A stretch of DNA of 64,000 nucleotides from Pseudoflavonifractor sp902362925 (GCA_902362925.1 CABIYL010000017.1); one strand, 5' to 3'; shown: positions 14,917 through 25,070, numbered from the stretch's first letter. Translations and numbers: made by a program. Notes: a model not told the origin generated them from the sequence alone.

Positions 14917-14945
14917 TTTACACCATTGATTTATCGTGGTAGTAT
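14917..14945 (+). promoter_or_regulatory. Promoter of the amino-acid ABC operon
   Basis: TTTACA (14917-14922), 17-bp spacer, TAGTAT (14940-14945), overlapping a better -10-like TATACT (14943-14948) at 20-bp spacing. Confidence 0.5.
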
Positions 14946-14995
14946 ACTAAAGCAAGAAGGCGAAACACCGGCGACTGACAGAAGGAGGAACTATC

Positions 14996-15865
14996 ATGAA
15001 GCTAAAAAGATGGCTGGCCCTTGCTCTGGCGCTGGCAACCACAGCGGCCCTGACCGCCTGCTCCAACACCGCCGTCGGCGGAGACACAGGCGATGCAGCA
15101 GGCTCCCCCGCGCCCTCGGGCTCCCAGGCCGCGGCGGAGAGCGATGTGCAGTACGTAAAGGACAAGGGCACCCTGGTGGTGGGCATCACCTACTTTGAGC
15201 CCATGGACTACAAGGCCGAGGGCAGCGACGAGTGGATTGGCTTTGACGCCGACATGGCCAAGGTCTTTGCCGAGAGCCTGGGCGTGAGCGTGGAGTTCAG
15301 CGAGATCACCTGGGACTACAAGGTGGAGGAGCTGGAGTCCAAGGCCATTGACGTGGTCTGGAACGGCATGACCCTCACCGACGAGGTCACCTCCTCCATG
15401 GCCACCTCCAACCCCTACTGCACCAACTATCAGGTGCTGGTCTATCCCGCCGACAGGGCCGCCGACTTTGAGAACCTGACCTCTCTGGAGGGCCTGAGCG
15501 TGGCTGTGGAGTCCGGCTCCGCCGGCGAGGACGCCGCCCAGGCGCTGGGCGCCTCCGTTGTGCCTGTCCAGTCCCAGGCCAACACCCTGATGGAGGTGTC
15601 CGCCGGCACCTCTGACGCCGCCGTCATCGACGTGCTGATGGCCGCCGCCATGATCGGCGAGGGCACCAGCTACGCCGACCTGGCGTACAGCGTGAACCTG
15701 AACGAGGCTCAGGGCCTGGACGCCGAGGAGTACGGCGTGGGCTTCCGCAAGGACTCCGACCTGGTGGACGCGTTCAATGAGTTCTGGGCCGCCGCCGAGG
15801 CCGACGGCACCGCCCTGGAGACGGCCACCACCTACGGCCTTGAGGATGCTGTTATCCTTGACTGA
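14996..15865 (+). CDS. Amino-acid ABC transporter substrate-binding lipoprotein
   Basis: 289 residues. Lipoprotein signal with lipobox LTAC (Cys22), a Ser/Ala/Gly linker, then a solute-binding protein family 3 fold: KGTLVVGITYFEPMDYK, GFDADMAKVFAESLGVSVEF, DVVWNGMTLTDE, GVGFRKDSDLVDAFNEF. Binds a polar amino acid at the cell surface and delivers it to the permease and ATPase genes that follow. Ligand not deducible. First gene of the operon, separated from the permease by a strong hairpin. Confidence 0.92.
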   Translation: MKLKRWLALALALATTAALTACSNTAVGGDTGDAAGSPAPSGSQAAAESDVQYVKDKGTLVVGITYFEPMDYKAEGSDEWIGFDADMAKVFAESLGVSVEFSEITWDYKVEELESKAIDVVWNGMTLTDEVTSSMATSNPYCTNYQVLVYPADRAADFENLTSLEGLSVAVESGSAGEDAAQALGASVVPVQSQANTLMEVSAGTSDAAVIDVLMAAAMIGEGTSYADLAYSVNLNEAQGLDAEEYGVGFRKDSDLVDAFNEFWAAAEADGTALETATTYGLEDAVILD

Positions 15866-15887
15866 ATGACCGAAACCTATTTATAAT

Positions 15888-15925
15888 GGCAAAGGCAGAG
15901 GGCACGAACCGCTCTCTGCCTTTGC
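15888..15925 (+). terminator. Intercistronic hairpin between binding protein and permease genes
   Basis: A 13-bp perfect stem (ggcaaaggcagag / ctctgcctttgcc) without a T run. It is likely to stabilise the upstream mRNA or partly terminate, so that more binding protein than permease is made. Confidence 0.65.
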
Positions 15926-15973
15926 CCGGCTTTTCCCCAGTACAACCCATCTCCATACAGAGAGGACGATACC

Positions 15974-16741
15974 ATGTTCTGGACCACCCCTGAATTCCCC
16001 GTTGTGGTAAAAGCCCTGAACGAGGGCTTTCTGGTGACCCTTCAGCTCTTCTTTGTCACCCTCATCGGCGCTGTGCCTCTGGGCCTTATCATCTCCTTCG
16101 GCTCCATGAGCCGCTGGGCACCTCTGCGGCGGCCTGTCCACTGGGTGCTGACCCGGAAGGGCAAGAAGCCCGGCCGTGTGGCAAAGCTGCTCTTCGCCTT
16201 CCGGCCCATCAGCCTTATCTGCCGTCTGGTGGTGTGGGTCATCCGGGGCACCCCGCTGATTCTCCAGATCATCGCCCTCTTCTATGTCCCCGGCATGCTG
16301 GACCTGTTCACCTGGGGCGGCGGTGAGAGCTCCCGCTTCGCCGCAGTGGCCGTGGCCTTTATCATCAACTATGCCTGCTATTTCTCCGAGATCTACCGCG
16401 GCGGTATCCAGAGCGTGCCGGTGGGCCAGCAGGAGGCAGGTCAGGTGCTGGGCATGACCAGAACTCAGATCTTCTTCAAGGTCACTCTGCTCCAGATGAT
16501 CAAGCGCATCGTGCCCCCCATGTCCAACGAGATCATCACCCTGGTAAAGGACACCTCCCTGGCCCGTGCCATCTCCCTGAAAGAGGTCATCTGGGTGGCG
16601 GAGTCCTTTATGAAGGGCAATCAGGGTATCTCCGGCCTGCTGTGGCCGCTGTTCTTTGTGGCTGTGTACTACCTTGTGTTCAGCGGCGTGGTGACGCTGC
16701 TGCTGGGCCGGCTGGAGAAGAAGCTGGCCTATTTCCAGTGA
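15974..16741 (+). CDS. Amino-acid ABC transporter permease
   Basis: 255 residues, HisM/GlnP-type. Five or so membrane segments and the EAA loop (SVPVGQQEAGQVLGMTRTQI, about 155-175). About 60 residues between the first two membrane helices are longer than usual and contain a basic stretch (RRPVHWVLTRKGKKPGRVAK). Stop is 15 bp before the ATPase gene. Confidence 0.92.
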   Translation: MFWTTPEFPVVVKALNEGFLVTLQLFFVTLIGAVPLGLIISFGSMSRWAPLRRPVHWVLTRKGKKPGRVAKLLFAFRPISLICRLVVWVIRGTPLILQIIALFYVPGMLDLFTWGGGESSRFAAVAVAFIINYACYFSEIYRGGIQSVPVGQQEAGQVLGMTRTQIFFKVTLLQMIKRIVPPMSNEIITLVKDTSLARAISLKEVIWVAESFMKGNQGISGLLWPLFFVAVYYLVFSGVVTLLLGRLEKKLAYFQ

Positions 16742-16756
16742 GAGGAGGGGACCGAA

Positions 16757-17536
16757 ATGGCAATTCTGGAAGTACATAATATTGAAAAGCACTTTGGCCC
16801 CACCCGGGTGCTGGAGGACATCAGCTTTGAGCTGGAGCAGGGCCAGGCCCTGGCCATCATCGGCTCCTCGGGCAGCGGCAAGACCACCCTGCTGCGGTGC
16901 CTGAACTTTTTGGAGACCCCGGACAAGGGACGCATCGTGGTGGGCGGCGAGACCCTTTTTGACGCGGAAGGCCAAAACAGCCGCAAGGAGCAGGATATCC
17001 GCCGCAAGCGGCTCCACTTCGGGCTGGTGTTCCAGTCCTTCAACCTGTTCCCCCAGTATACGGCCCTCCAGAACGTGACCCTGGCCAGCCAGCTACTGGC
17101 CAAGGAGCGGCCCGACTTCAAGCAGAACAAAAAGCAGATTTTCGCCCAGATTGAGGAGGAGGGCCGGGAGCTGCTGGAGCGGATGGGCCTGGCCAACCGG
17201 GCCGGGCACTATCCCAGCCAGCTCTCGGGCGGCCAGCAGCAGCGGGTGGCCATCGCCCGTGCCCTGGCCCTCAAGCCGGACATCCTCTGCTTTGACGAGC
17301 CCACCTCCGCTCTGGACCCGGAGCTGACCGGCGAGGTGCTCAAGGTCATCCGCGGTCTGGCCGACCAGCACACCACCATGATCATCGTCACCCACGAGAT
17401 GGCCTTTGCCCGGGACGTGGCGGATCAGGTGATGTTCATGGACCGGGGCCTCATCGTGGAGCAGGGCCCTGCCTGTCAGGTCATCGAGAATCCGCAGGAG
17501 GAGCGGACCAAGCAGTTTTTGGCCCGTTATCATTGA
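16757..17536 (+). CDS. Amino-acid ABC transporter ATP-binding protein
   Basis: 259 residues, GlnQ-type. Walker A GSSGSGKTTLLRCLN (about 36-50), Q-loop VFQSFNLFPQYTALQNV, signature LSGGQQQRVAIARAL, Walker B ILCFDEPTSALDPE, switch VTHEMAFARDVAD. About 25 extra residues (LLAKERPDFKQNKKQIFAQI) occur between Q-loop and signature. Last gene of the operon, followed by a terminator. Confidence 0.94.
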   Translation: MAILEVHNIEKHFGPTRVLEDISFELEQGQALAIIGSSGSGKTTLLRCLNFLETPDKGRIVVGGETLFDAEGQNSRKEQDIRRKRLHFGLVFQSFNLFPQYTALQNVTLASQLLAKERPDFKQNKKQIFAQIEEEGRELLERMGLANRAGHYPSQLSGGQQQRVAIARALALKPDILCFDEPTSALDPELTGEVLKVIRGLADQHTTMIIVTHEMAFARDVADQVMFMDRGLIVEQGPACQVIENPQEERTKQFLARYH

Positions 17537-17549
17537 GAAGATTAAAAAA

Positions 17550-17581
17550 TGGCGCTCTCCCAACGGGAGAGCGCCATTTTT
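17550..17581 (+). terminator. Terminator of the amino-acid ABC operon
   Basis: Stem tggcgctctccc / gggagagcgcca with a short loop, then TTTTT. Confidence 0.92.
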
Positions 17582-17822
17582 ATGCCTTTGATTAGAAATC
17601 CGCGTTGCCCACAGTTCTGGGATGGGGCAGGCCCCACCCGGCCGGGGGCCGTGCGGGGACCCTGGCTTATTGTATCTGCTCGGGCGGAGTGAATCCGCCC
17701 GGCATCAAGGTTTTGGGCCGTTGGCCCAAAACGCTTGTACGGCGCAGAGCGCCGCCCCATCAAAGATGGGGCCCCGACGTCCTGCCCCACAGGGGGGAGA
17801 ACACCGGGGCCAGTTTATTTGA

Positions 17823-19217
<1,395 letters not shown>

Positions 19218-19346
19218 AGCGAATCCTCCTCGATTCTTTGCAGTTGCCATTAAGTATAGCCTTTTTCCACCGAATTTGCAACCACTCCGGGCAGATTGGC
19301 GGAGAAAAAACCCGCCCCGGACGGGAAAATCCGGAGCGGCTTAAAC

Positions 19347-19736
19347 TCAGATTGGATTGGGGCGGGTTATACGCCGTGAAATGGCCCAGACCGCCCAGGC
19401 GGCCAGGCATCCCAGCACCGGGGACACGCACCACCAGCCCATCAGGAACCAGGCCATGGCGTACCACTCGGCGGAGGCCACAAACCACAGTCCGGGGACG
19501 GCCAGCAGCACGGCGGGCAGGAGAATGCGCCATTTTAATTTGGCCGTCCGGCACAGGAGCAGCTCCAGGAGGAACATGGGGATGAAGTGGGCGTACAGCA
19601 GCAGAAGCTGGTGCCATGTGGGGATATCCAGCGGGAGGTCCCAGAAGGCCGTGACCAGAACCACAGCGTAGGCGGCGAAGGTAATCAGGGTGAGGGAGAG
19701 CAAGACAGCATTTCCTTTTCCGTTGATGCGTGCCAT
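19347..19736 (-). CDS. Hypothetical membrane protein (129 aa)
   Basis: Four hydrophobic segments (LLSLTLITFAAYAVVLVTAF, YAHFIPMFLLELLL, ILLPAVLLAVPGLWF, VSPVLGCLAAWAVWAI). Family not recognised. It is 25 bp after, and on the same strand as, the 163-residue membrane gene, so it is probably the last gene of the LytTR operon. Confidence 0.6.
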   Translation of the reverse strand: MARINGKGNAVLLSLTLITFAAYAVVLVTAFWDLPLDIPTWHQLLLLYAHFIPMFLLELLLCRTAKLKWRILLPAVLLAVPGLWFVASAEWYAMAWFLMGWWCVSPVLGCLAAWAVWAISRRITRPNPI

Positions 19737-19761
19737 AACAACACCTCATTTCTAAAGCTGT

Positions 19762-20253
19762 TCAGTACATGGGGATGAAGAAGAGCCAGGGGGCGGTGAC
19801 CACGGCCATGGTCAGGGCGATGATGTGCTTTTCTCTGGGGGTGAGCAGCTCACACCTGCCCATGGCTTTTTTATCAAAGAAGTAGATGCACACGCCCGCC
19901 AGGGTCACGCCAACCAAGGTCCAGAGGAAAGCGGCGGGGTGGGCGAAGGGGTTGTGCATGATGTGTCCCACCGAGTTCTCCCAGGCGGAGCCGAAGGGGA
20001 GGTAGAGCAGGAAACCCAGGAACATCCACGCCACACCCACCGCGTCGGCGGCGAAGCCCAGCAGCCAGAATTTCCACCACAGCTGCTTCATCACGCCACC
20101 CTTGCCCTGGTGCTTCAGAGCCAGCAGGGTGAGGAAGAGCACCAGACAGTCGATGATAAGGTTGCCGGGGATAACGATAGCCCATATCTGGGGGAAGAGA
20201 AACAGCATCCAGATGGGGAGGATGACGTTGTAGAGCTTGTGTTCCCGTTTCAT
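19762..20253 (-). CDS. Hypothetical membrane protein (163 aa)
   Basis: Four hydrophobic segments and a C-terminus FFIPMY. Start ATG 20253 overlaps the stop of the upstream gene (ATGA), so translation is coupled; the longer frame back to 20322 lies inside that gene. Family not recognised. Part of the LytTR/DUF3021 operon. Confidence 0.65.
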   Translation of the reverse strand: MKREHKLYNVILPIWMLFLFPQIWAIVIPGNLIIDCLVLFLTLLALKHQGKGGVMKQLWWKFWLLGFAADAVGVAWMFLGFLLYLPFGSAWENSVGHIMHNPFAHPAAFLWTLVGVTLAGVCIYFFDKKAMGRCELLTPREKHIIALTMAVVTAPWLFFIPMY

Positions 20254-21101
20254 TTTGCCTGCCGCCTCGCTTTCAGCATACGGAGCAGGGCGCCGATGCC
20301 GTTGCCCAGCAGCACGGAGCACAGGGCGATGGGGATCATCACCCCGTCAGCCACGTTGGAGACCAGCCTGGCCAGCAGGACGAAGCAGAGGGTTAGCAGG
20401 GCGCACATCACGGGGTACAGGGGGCAGAAGCCCTGACGCCTGCCCAGAAACAGCCCGGAGAAGAAGCCGCCCACCGGCAGGATGAGCATGGCGTAGATGG
20501 CGGTGAAGATGGGGGTAGGAGAGTCCAGGGTGAGCCGCACCGCCATAGGAATCACCAGGCACATGAGGGCGGCGAAGGGGAGATAGGGCAGGCTTTCCCG
20601 CCATTTCAGGGGGGAGGGACCGGGGGAGAGGCCTAGCTTCTGCCGGATGGCGGCTATCTCCACATACCACCCCACCCAGCGGCCCAGCCAGATGAGCAGG
20701 TACACCGCCGCCAGCAGCCCCAGATAGAGGACAACGGGCCAGAACTCTCCCCAGTTCCACCCGCACAGCACCACCAGCAGCGTGAGGGCGGCGGCGGTGG
20801 CGGCGAAGTGGGCCAGGGAGCGGAGCACCAGGGTGGCGCCGTCGTCGGCAAAGGGCAGGGTGGACACCCCCACCACCGCCCCCATCAGGAAGTAGAGCCC
20901 AAGCTGAATAGCGAAGGCCAGAGGTGCGGAGCCGGTCAGATACGCCAGGTCATAGCTCACCAGCCGGAAATGGGTGCGGCTGGAGAGAAGGCCGCCGCTC
21001 ACCAGGTCGTTGAAGATGCCGCCCAGGGGGATGAGGACGGCAATGCCGATGAGTCCGCCCAGGAGAATGCGGATCATCCACTGTTTCTGTCTGTCCGTCA
21101 T
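20250..21101 (-). CDS. Multi-pass membrane protein with DUF3021-like N-terminus
   Basis: 283 residues, about eight hydrophobic segments. The first half (RILLGGLIGIAVLIPLGGIF, then membrane helices up to about 145) resembles DUF3021 proteins, which typically sit next to stand-alone LytTR regulators and may act as sensors or anti-activators. The second half adds another four segments, so it is about twice the usual DUF3021 length. Starts 15 bp after the LytTR gene. Confidence 0.65.
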   Translation of the reverse strand: MTDRQKQWMIRILLGGLIGIAVLIPLGGIFNDLVSGGLLSSRTHFRLVSYDLAYLTGSAPLAFAIQLGLYFLMGAVVGVSTLPFADDGATLVLRSLAHFAATAAALTLLVVLCGWNWGEFWPVVLYLGLLAAVYLLIWLGRWVGWYVEIAAIRQKLGLSPGPSPLKWRESLPYLPFAALMCLVIPMAVRLTLDSPTPIFTAIYAMLILPVGGFFSGLFLGRRQGFCPLYPVMCALLTLCFVLLARLVSNVADGVMIPIALCSVLLGNGIGALLRMLKARRQAK

Positions 21102-21116
21102 AGCGATTCCCTCCTT

Positions 21117-21551
21117 TCACAGTCCAAGGGCTTCCTTTATCTTTTTCACATACCGGCGGGACACGTAGCACACCGTGTCCCCCGACAGGGTCATCTTGAT
21201 GGTGCCTGTCAGGGTCAGGTCCAGGGCGGTGACCTTGGTCAGGTTGACAATCTCCGACTGGGAGATGCGCACAAAGGTGTGCCGGTCCAACCGGGCCTCC
21301 AGCTCGTAGAGCCGCTCCTTCAGGTCAAACACCCCGTTGGCGGTCTGGGCCCTGACGCCCTTGTCCTCCCCATAGCACCGGAGCAGGGCCTCCGGCGGGA
21401 TGGGGAAGGCGGAGCCGTCCCGCCAGCCGATGAGCCGGTCCCCACTCTCCAGCCGGGCGGCCAGGGCTTTTATCTCGTCAGTGAGGGCGGGGGCTGTGAT
21501 GGTCACCGAGGGCGCGCCGCAGCCCGGTTCTATGCGTATCGTTACCTTCAT
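21117..21551 (-). CDS. Stand-alone LytTR-domain DNA-binding regulator
   Basis: 144 residues. The N-terminal 50 form a short non-receiver region. The C-terminal LytTR domain (about 55-144) contains LYELEARLDRHTFVRISQSEIVNL and the closing VSRRYVKKIKEALGL. There is no phosphoacceptor domain, as in the LytTR regulatory pairs formed with membrane inhibitors. ATG 21551 has gaaggg upstream. The three downstream membrane genes are in the same direction and probably co-transcribed. Confidence 0.85.
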   Translation of the reverse strand: MKVTIRIEPGCGAPSVTITAPALTDEIKALAARLESGDRLIGWRDGSAFPIPPEALLRCYGEDKGVRAQTANGVFDLKERLYELEARLDRHTFVRISQSEIVNLTKVTALDLTLTGTIKMTLSGDTVCYVSRRYVKKIKEALGL

Positions 21552-21675
21552 AATTCCCTCCCCCTCTCTGGCTTCATCATAGCGAAAAAACTGCCACCTG
21601 TCCACAAATTTGGGACCTCCGGCAGCAGATGGAGGATATTCGGCAAAAAAAGAGACCAAAATTGTGCGCGACCTC

Positions 21676-21704
21676 TTGACAGGCATCGAAAATAAGCGTA
21701 TGTT
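21676..21704 (+). promoter_or_regulatory. Promoter of psuK-psuG
   Basis: TTGACA (21676-21681), 17-bp spacer, TATGTT (21699-21704), 36 bp before the psuK start. Confidence 0.7.
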
Positions 21705-21740
21705 TATAAAAAAGATAAATGCTTACAAGGAGGCGAGGCC

Positions 21741-22820
21741 ATGACCCAGCGGGAACGACAGATTCTCAAGTGGATTGAGGAGAACCCCCTCATCTCCCAG
21801 CAGGAGCTGGCGGAGAAGGCGGGCATCACCCGTTCCTCGGCGGCGGTGCACATCTCCAACCTGATGAAGCAGGGGCACATTGCCGGTCGAGGATACATCG
21901 TCCGCACGGCACCCTACGCGGTGGTGGTGGGCGGCGTGAACATGGACATCGGCGGCCGTCCGTCCCACAAGCTGGTGCCTGCCGACTCCAATCCGGGCGC
22001 GGTGCGCATGAGCCTGGGGGGCGTGGGGCGGAATATCGCCCATAACATGAGCCTGCTGGGCATGGATGTGCGGCTCCTCACCGCTTTTGGAGACGACATG
22101 AACGCCCAGCGCATCGCGGCCAGCTGCGGCGAGCTGGGGATTGACGTGAGCCAGTGCCTGACCGTGCCCGGCGGCGCAACCTCTACCTACCTCTTCATCA
22201 CCGACGAGCGGGGGGACATGGCCCTGGCGGTGAGCGACATGGAGATTTACCAGCATGTGACCCCTGCATTCCTGTCCAGCCGGTCCCGGCTGCTCCAGAA
22301 CGCCCAGCTCATCGTGGTGGACACCAACATTCCCGCCGAGTCTATCGCCTGGCTGGCGGAGAACGTGCGGCTGCCCATCTTTGCCGACCCGGTGTCCACC
22401 GCCAAGGCGGAGAAGCTCCGTCCGGTGCTGGGCAAGCTCCACACCCTCAAGCCCAACCGGCTGGAGGCCGAGCTGCTTTCCGGAGTGACCATCACCGACG
22501 AGAAGAGCCTCAACGAGGCGGCGGATGCCCTGCTGGCCACCGGACTGCGCCGGGTGTTCATCAGCCTGGGCGGGGACGGCGTGCTGGCTGCCGACCACAA
22601 TGGCCGCTGCCATGTGCCCTGCTGTCCCGGCGACATGGTCAACACCACCGGCTGTGGCGACGCAGGCATGGCGGCCATCGCCTGGGCCTATCTGGAGGGT
22701 ACCGGCCTGGAGGGCACCGCCCGTGCTGCCATGGCCGCAGGCGCCATCGCCATGGAGAGCGCCGAGACCATCAACCCCGCCATGAGCGCCCGACTGCTGA
22801 AAGAGCGCATGGGGGAATAA
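21741..22820 (+). CDS. psuK: Pseudouridine kinase with N-terminal HTH
   Basis: Phosphorylates pseudouridine to pseudouridine 5'-phosphate. 359 residues: a winged-HTH segment (MTQRERQILKWIEENPLISQ, about 1-55) fused to a PfkB kinase domain with VGGVNMDIGG near its start and NTTGCGDAGMAAIAWAY (anion hole and catalytic Asp) near its end. This fusion is common for PsuK and suggests it also regulates its own operon. Ribosome binding site aaggagg. psuG follows after 77 bp. Confidence 0.9.
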   Translation: MTQRERQILKWIEENPLISQQELAEKAGITRSSAAVHISNLMKQGHIAGRGYIVRTAPYAVVVGGVNMDIGGRPSHKLVPADSNPGAVRMSLGGVGRNIAHNMSLLGMDVRLLTAFGDDMNAQRIAASCGELGIDVSQCLTVPGGATSTYLFITDERGDMALAVSDMEIYQHVTPAFLSSRSRLLQNAQLIVVDTNIPAESIAWLAENVRLPIFADPVSTAKAEKLRPVLGKLHTLKPNRLEAELLSGVTITDEKSLNEAADALLATGLRRVFISLGGDGVLAADHNGRCHVPCCPGDMVNTTGCGDAGMAAIAWAYLEGTGLEGTARAAMAAGAIAMESAETINPAMSARLLKERMGE

Positions 22821-22897
22821 GCCCCAGCGGGTAAAACCAAGAGAAATCCACTACAAATTGTAATATACACAAAATATTATTCTGGAGGTAATTAAAA

Positions 22898-23821
22898 ATG
22901 AGCCTGAACAAGTATCTGGACGTCGCCCCTGAAGTCGCCGAGGCCATTGCCGCCGGTAAGCCCGTGGTGGCCCTGGAGTCCACCATCATCTCCCACGGCA
23001 TGCCCTATCCCCAGAACGTGGAGACCGCTCTCAACGTGGAGCAGATCATCCGTGAGAACGGCGCCGTGCCCGCCACCATCGCCGTCATCGGCGGCCGCCT
23101 GAAGGCCGGCTGCACCAGGGAGGAGATCGAGTACCTGGGTAAGAAGGGCCTGGGCGTCACCAAGGCCAGCCGTCGTGACCTGCCCGTGCTGGTGGCCCGC
23201 GGTGAGGACGGCGCCACCACCGTCACCACCACCATGATCATCGCCCACATGGCGGGCATCAAGGTCTTCGCCACCGGCGGCATCGGCGGTGTCCACCGCG
23301 GCGCCGAGACCACCATGGACATCTCCGCGGACCTGGAGGAGCTGGCCCAGACCCCCGTGATGGTGGTGTGCGCCGGCGCCAAGTCCATCCTGGACCTGGG
23401 CCTGACTCTGGAGTACCTGGAGACCCACGGCGTGCCCGTCATCGGCTTCGGCACCAAGGAGCTGCCCGCCTTCTACACCCGCAAGAGCGGCTTCGGCGTG
23501 GACTACGAGATTGACACCCCCGAGGAGCTGGCCGCCGCCTTCCATGTCCAGGGCGAGCTGGGCTACAAGGGCGGCATGCTGGTGACCAACCCTATCCCCG
23601 AGGAGTACTCCATGGACGCCGACGTCATCAACAAGGCCATCGACGACGCGGTGGAGGAGGCCAAGGAGCAGGGCATCCACGGCAAGGCCACCACGCCCTT
23701 CCTGCTGGCCAAGATTAAGGACCTGACCGGCGGCAGCTCTCTGGACTCCAACATCCAGCTGGTGTACAACAACGCCCGTCTGGCCGCCAAGACCGCCGCT
23801 GCCCTCAGCGCCCTGAAGTAA
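22898..23821 (+). CDS. psuG: Pseudouridine-5'-phosphate glycosidase
   Basis: Splits pseudouridine 5'-phosphate to uracil and ribose 5-phosphate. 307 residues with family motifs VVALESTIISHGMPYPQN, ATIAVIGGRLKAG, GGIGGVHRGAETTMDIS and the C-terminal TPFLLAKIKDLT. Lys and Glu positions expected for catalysis are present in these blocks. Strong ribosome binding site (ctggagg). Forms the complete catabolic pair with psuK, for recycling modified RNA nucleosides. Confidence 0.95.
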   Translation: MSLNKYLDVAPEVAEAIAAGKPVVALESTIISHGMPYPQNVETALNVEQIIRENGAVPATIAVIGGRLKAGCTREEIEYLGKKGLGVTKASRRDLPVLVARGEDGATTVTTTMIIAHMAGIKVFATGGIGGVHRGAETTMDISADLEELAQTPVMVVCAGAKSILDLGLTLEYLETHGVPVIGFGTKELPAFYTRKSGFGVDYEIDTPEELAAAFHVQGELGYKGGMLVTNPIPEEYSMDADVINKAIDDAVEEAKEQGIHGKATTPFLLAKIKDLTGGSSLDSNIQLVYNNARLAAKTAAALSALK

Positions 23822-23845
23822 GCGCGGTATTTTCAGAATAAGTAC

Positions 23846-24102
23846 AGCGCCCCGGATGTTCCGGGGCGCTATGACTGTCGAAAAAGCGGCAAAGCCGCTT
23901 TTTCGAGTGGGATGCAGCCCGCTGCGCGCAGAAGCTGCTCGCCTTTGGCGGAGCGCTTCCACACTTGCGTGCTGAGAAGTGTTTTCTCCGACGCACATGT
24001 CGCCGGAGAAAACGGGTTTTACTTGATTCGCGCCTGCGGGCGCGAACTCTGCGAGGCTTTTTTATAGCACTGAGCGCCCCGGATGTTCCGGGGCGCTGTT
24101 TT
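23846..24102 (+). repeat. Duplicated terminator hairpin flanking a 202-bp insert
   Basis: An identical 25-base hairpin (agcgccccgg / ccggggcgct, atgtt loop) occurs at 23846-23870 and 24073-24097. Only the second is followed by TTTTTT and is a proper psuG terminator. Between them is a gene-free segment of further hairpins: cgaaaaagcggc/gccgctttttcg (about 23880-23906), a ttttctccg/cggagaaaa pair (about 23983-24014) and ttcgcgcc/ggcgcgaa. I see no coding frame. Likely an inserted non-coding repeat. Confidence 0.7.
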
Positions 24103-24145
24103 TTCGTTTTATCGAAAAAATTATTTCCTAGTGTAAAACTGGGGA

Positions 24146-24192
24146 TTGACAGTACGGAGCCGACATGGTATCATTCGGTTAGCTCAAACTAA
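24146..24192 (+). promoter_or_regulatory. ZIP transporter promoter with metalloregulator-like dyad
   Basis: TTGACA (24146-24151), 17 bp, TATCAT (24169-24174). Just downstream, TTAG-ctcaaa-CTAA (24179-24192) resembles operators of DtxR/MntR-type metal repressors. Assignment is by resemblance only. Confidence 0.55.
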
Positions 24193-24231
24193 TTATTAGA
24201 AAGATAGAACTTTGGAAAGGGGGAAAACCCT

Positions 24232-25023
24232 ATGACAGCACTGCTCTGGGCCGCCGGAGGCACTGGCTTTACCTTTTTGATGACCAGCCTTGGCGCGGCC
24301 ATGGTGTTTCTGTTCCGCAAGCAGGTCAACGCCCTGGCCCAGCGGATTTTCCTGGGCTTTGCCGCCGGCGTGATGATTGCCGCCTCGGTCTGGTCCCTGC
24401 TCATTCCCGCCATTGAGGAGGCGGAGGCGGCCGGTATGATCGGCTGGATTCCAGCGGCGGGAGGCTTTGTCCTGGGTGTGGCGCTGATGATCGCCATGGA
24501 CGGCCTGCTGCCCCATCTGCACCCCGGTGCCCGTGAGCCGGAGGGCGTGAAGGCGCCCCTGAAGCGCACCACGCTGCTGGTCTTCGCGGTGACCTTACAT
24601 AACATCCCCGAGGGTATGGCGGTGGGCCTGTCCTTTGCCCTGGCGGCCCAGCACGGCAACGACCCGGCCCTCTATGCCGCTGCCATGGCGTTGGCCATCG
24701 GCATCGGTATTCAGAACTTCCCCGAGGGCGCGGCCATCTCTCTACCCCTGCGTCAGGAGGGCATGAGCCCGGTGAAATCCTTCCTGTGCGGCAGCCTGTC
24801 CGGCTTTGTGGAGCCGGTATTCGGTATCCTCACCGTGCTGCTGGCGGGCCAGATTGCCCCGCTGATGCCCTGGCTGCTCTCCTTTGCGGCGGGCGCCATG
24901 ATCTACGTGGTGGTGGAGGAGCTGATTCCAGAGGCCCATCTGGGGGAGCACTCCAACGTGGGCACCCTGGGGGTTATGGGCGGCTTCCTCATTATGATGA
25001 TTCTGGACGTGGCTCTGGGATAA
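24232..25023 (+). CDS. ZIP-family divalent metal transporter
   Basis: 263 residues, about eight membrane segments. Metal-site motifs HNIPEGMAVG and NFPEGAAIS lie in helices IV and V. A short His-containing loop (LLPHLHPGA) lies between helices III and IV. Imports Zn2+ or related metals. Ribosome binding site aaaggggg. Monocistronic between a promoter with a metal-regulator-like operator and a terminator. Confidence 0.94.
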   Translation: MTALLWAAGGTGFTFLMTSLGAAMVFLFRKQVNALAQRIFLGFAAGVMIAASVWSLLIPAIEEAEAAGMIGWIPAAGGFVLGVALMIAMDGLLPHLHPGAREPEGVKAPLKRTTLLVFAVTLHNIPEGMAVGLSFALAAQHGNDPALYAAAMALAIGIGIQNFPEGAAISLPLRQEGMSPVKSFLCGSLSGFVEPVFGILTVLLAGQIAPLMPWLLSFAAGAMIYVVVEELIPEAHLGEHSNVGTLGVMGGFLIMMILDVALG

Positions 25024-25027
25024 AAGC

Positions 25028-25066
25028 AAAACAGCGGCGGAAACAGACGTTTCCGCCGCTGTTTTT
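25028..25066. terminator. Bidirectional terminator between ZIP and rhomboid genes
   Basis: Stem aaaacagcggcggaaac / gtttccgccgctgttttt with a short loop. Confidence 0.9.
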
Positions 25067-25070
25067 GTGA

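Noticed and set aside
23880..24060. Stacked hairpins considered as a CRISPR array or a riboswitch
   Set aside because: No regularly spaced repeats with unique spacers, and no known aptamer motif. They are different palindromes in a row.
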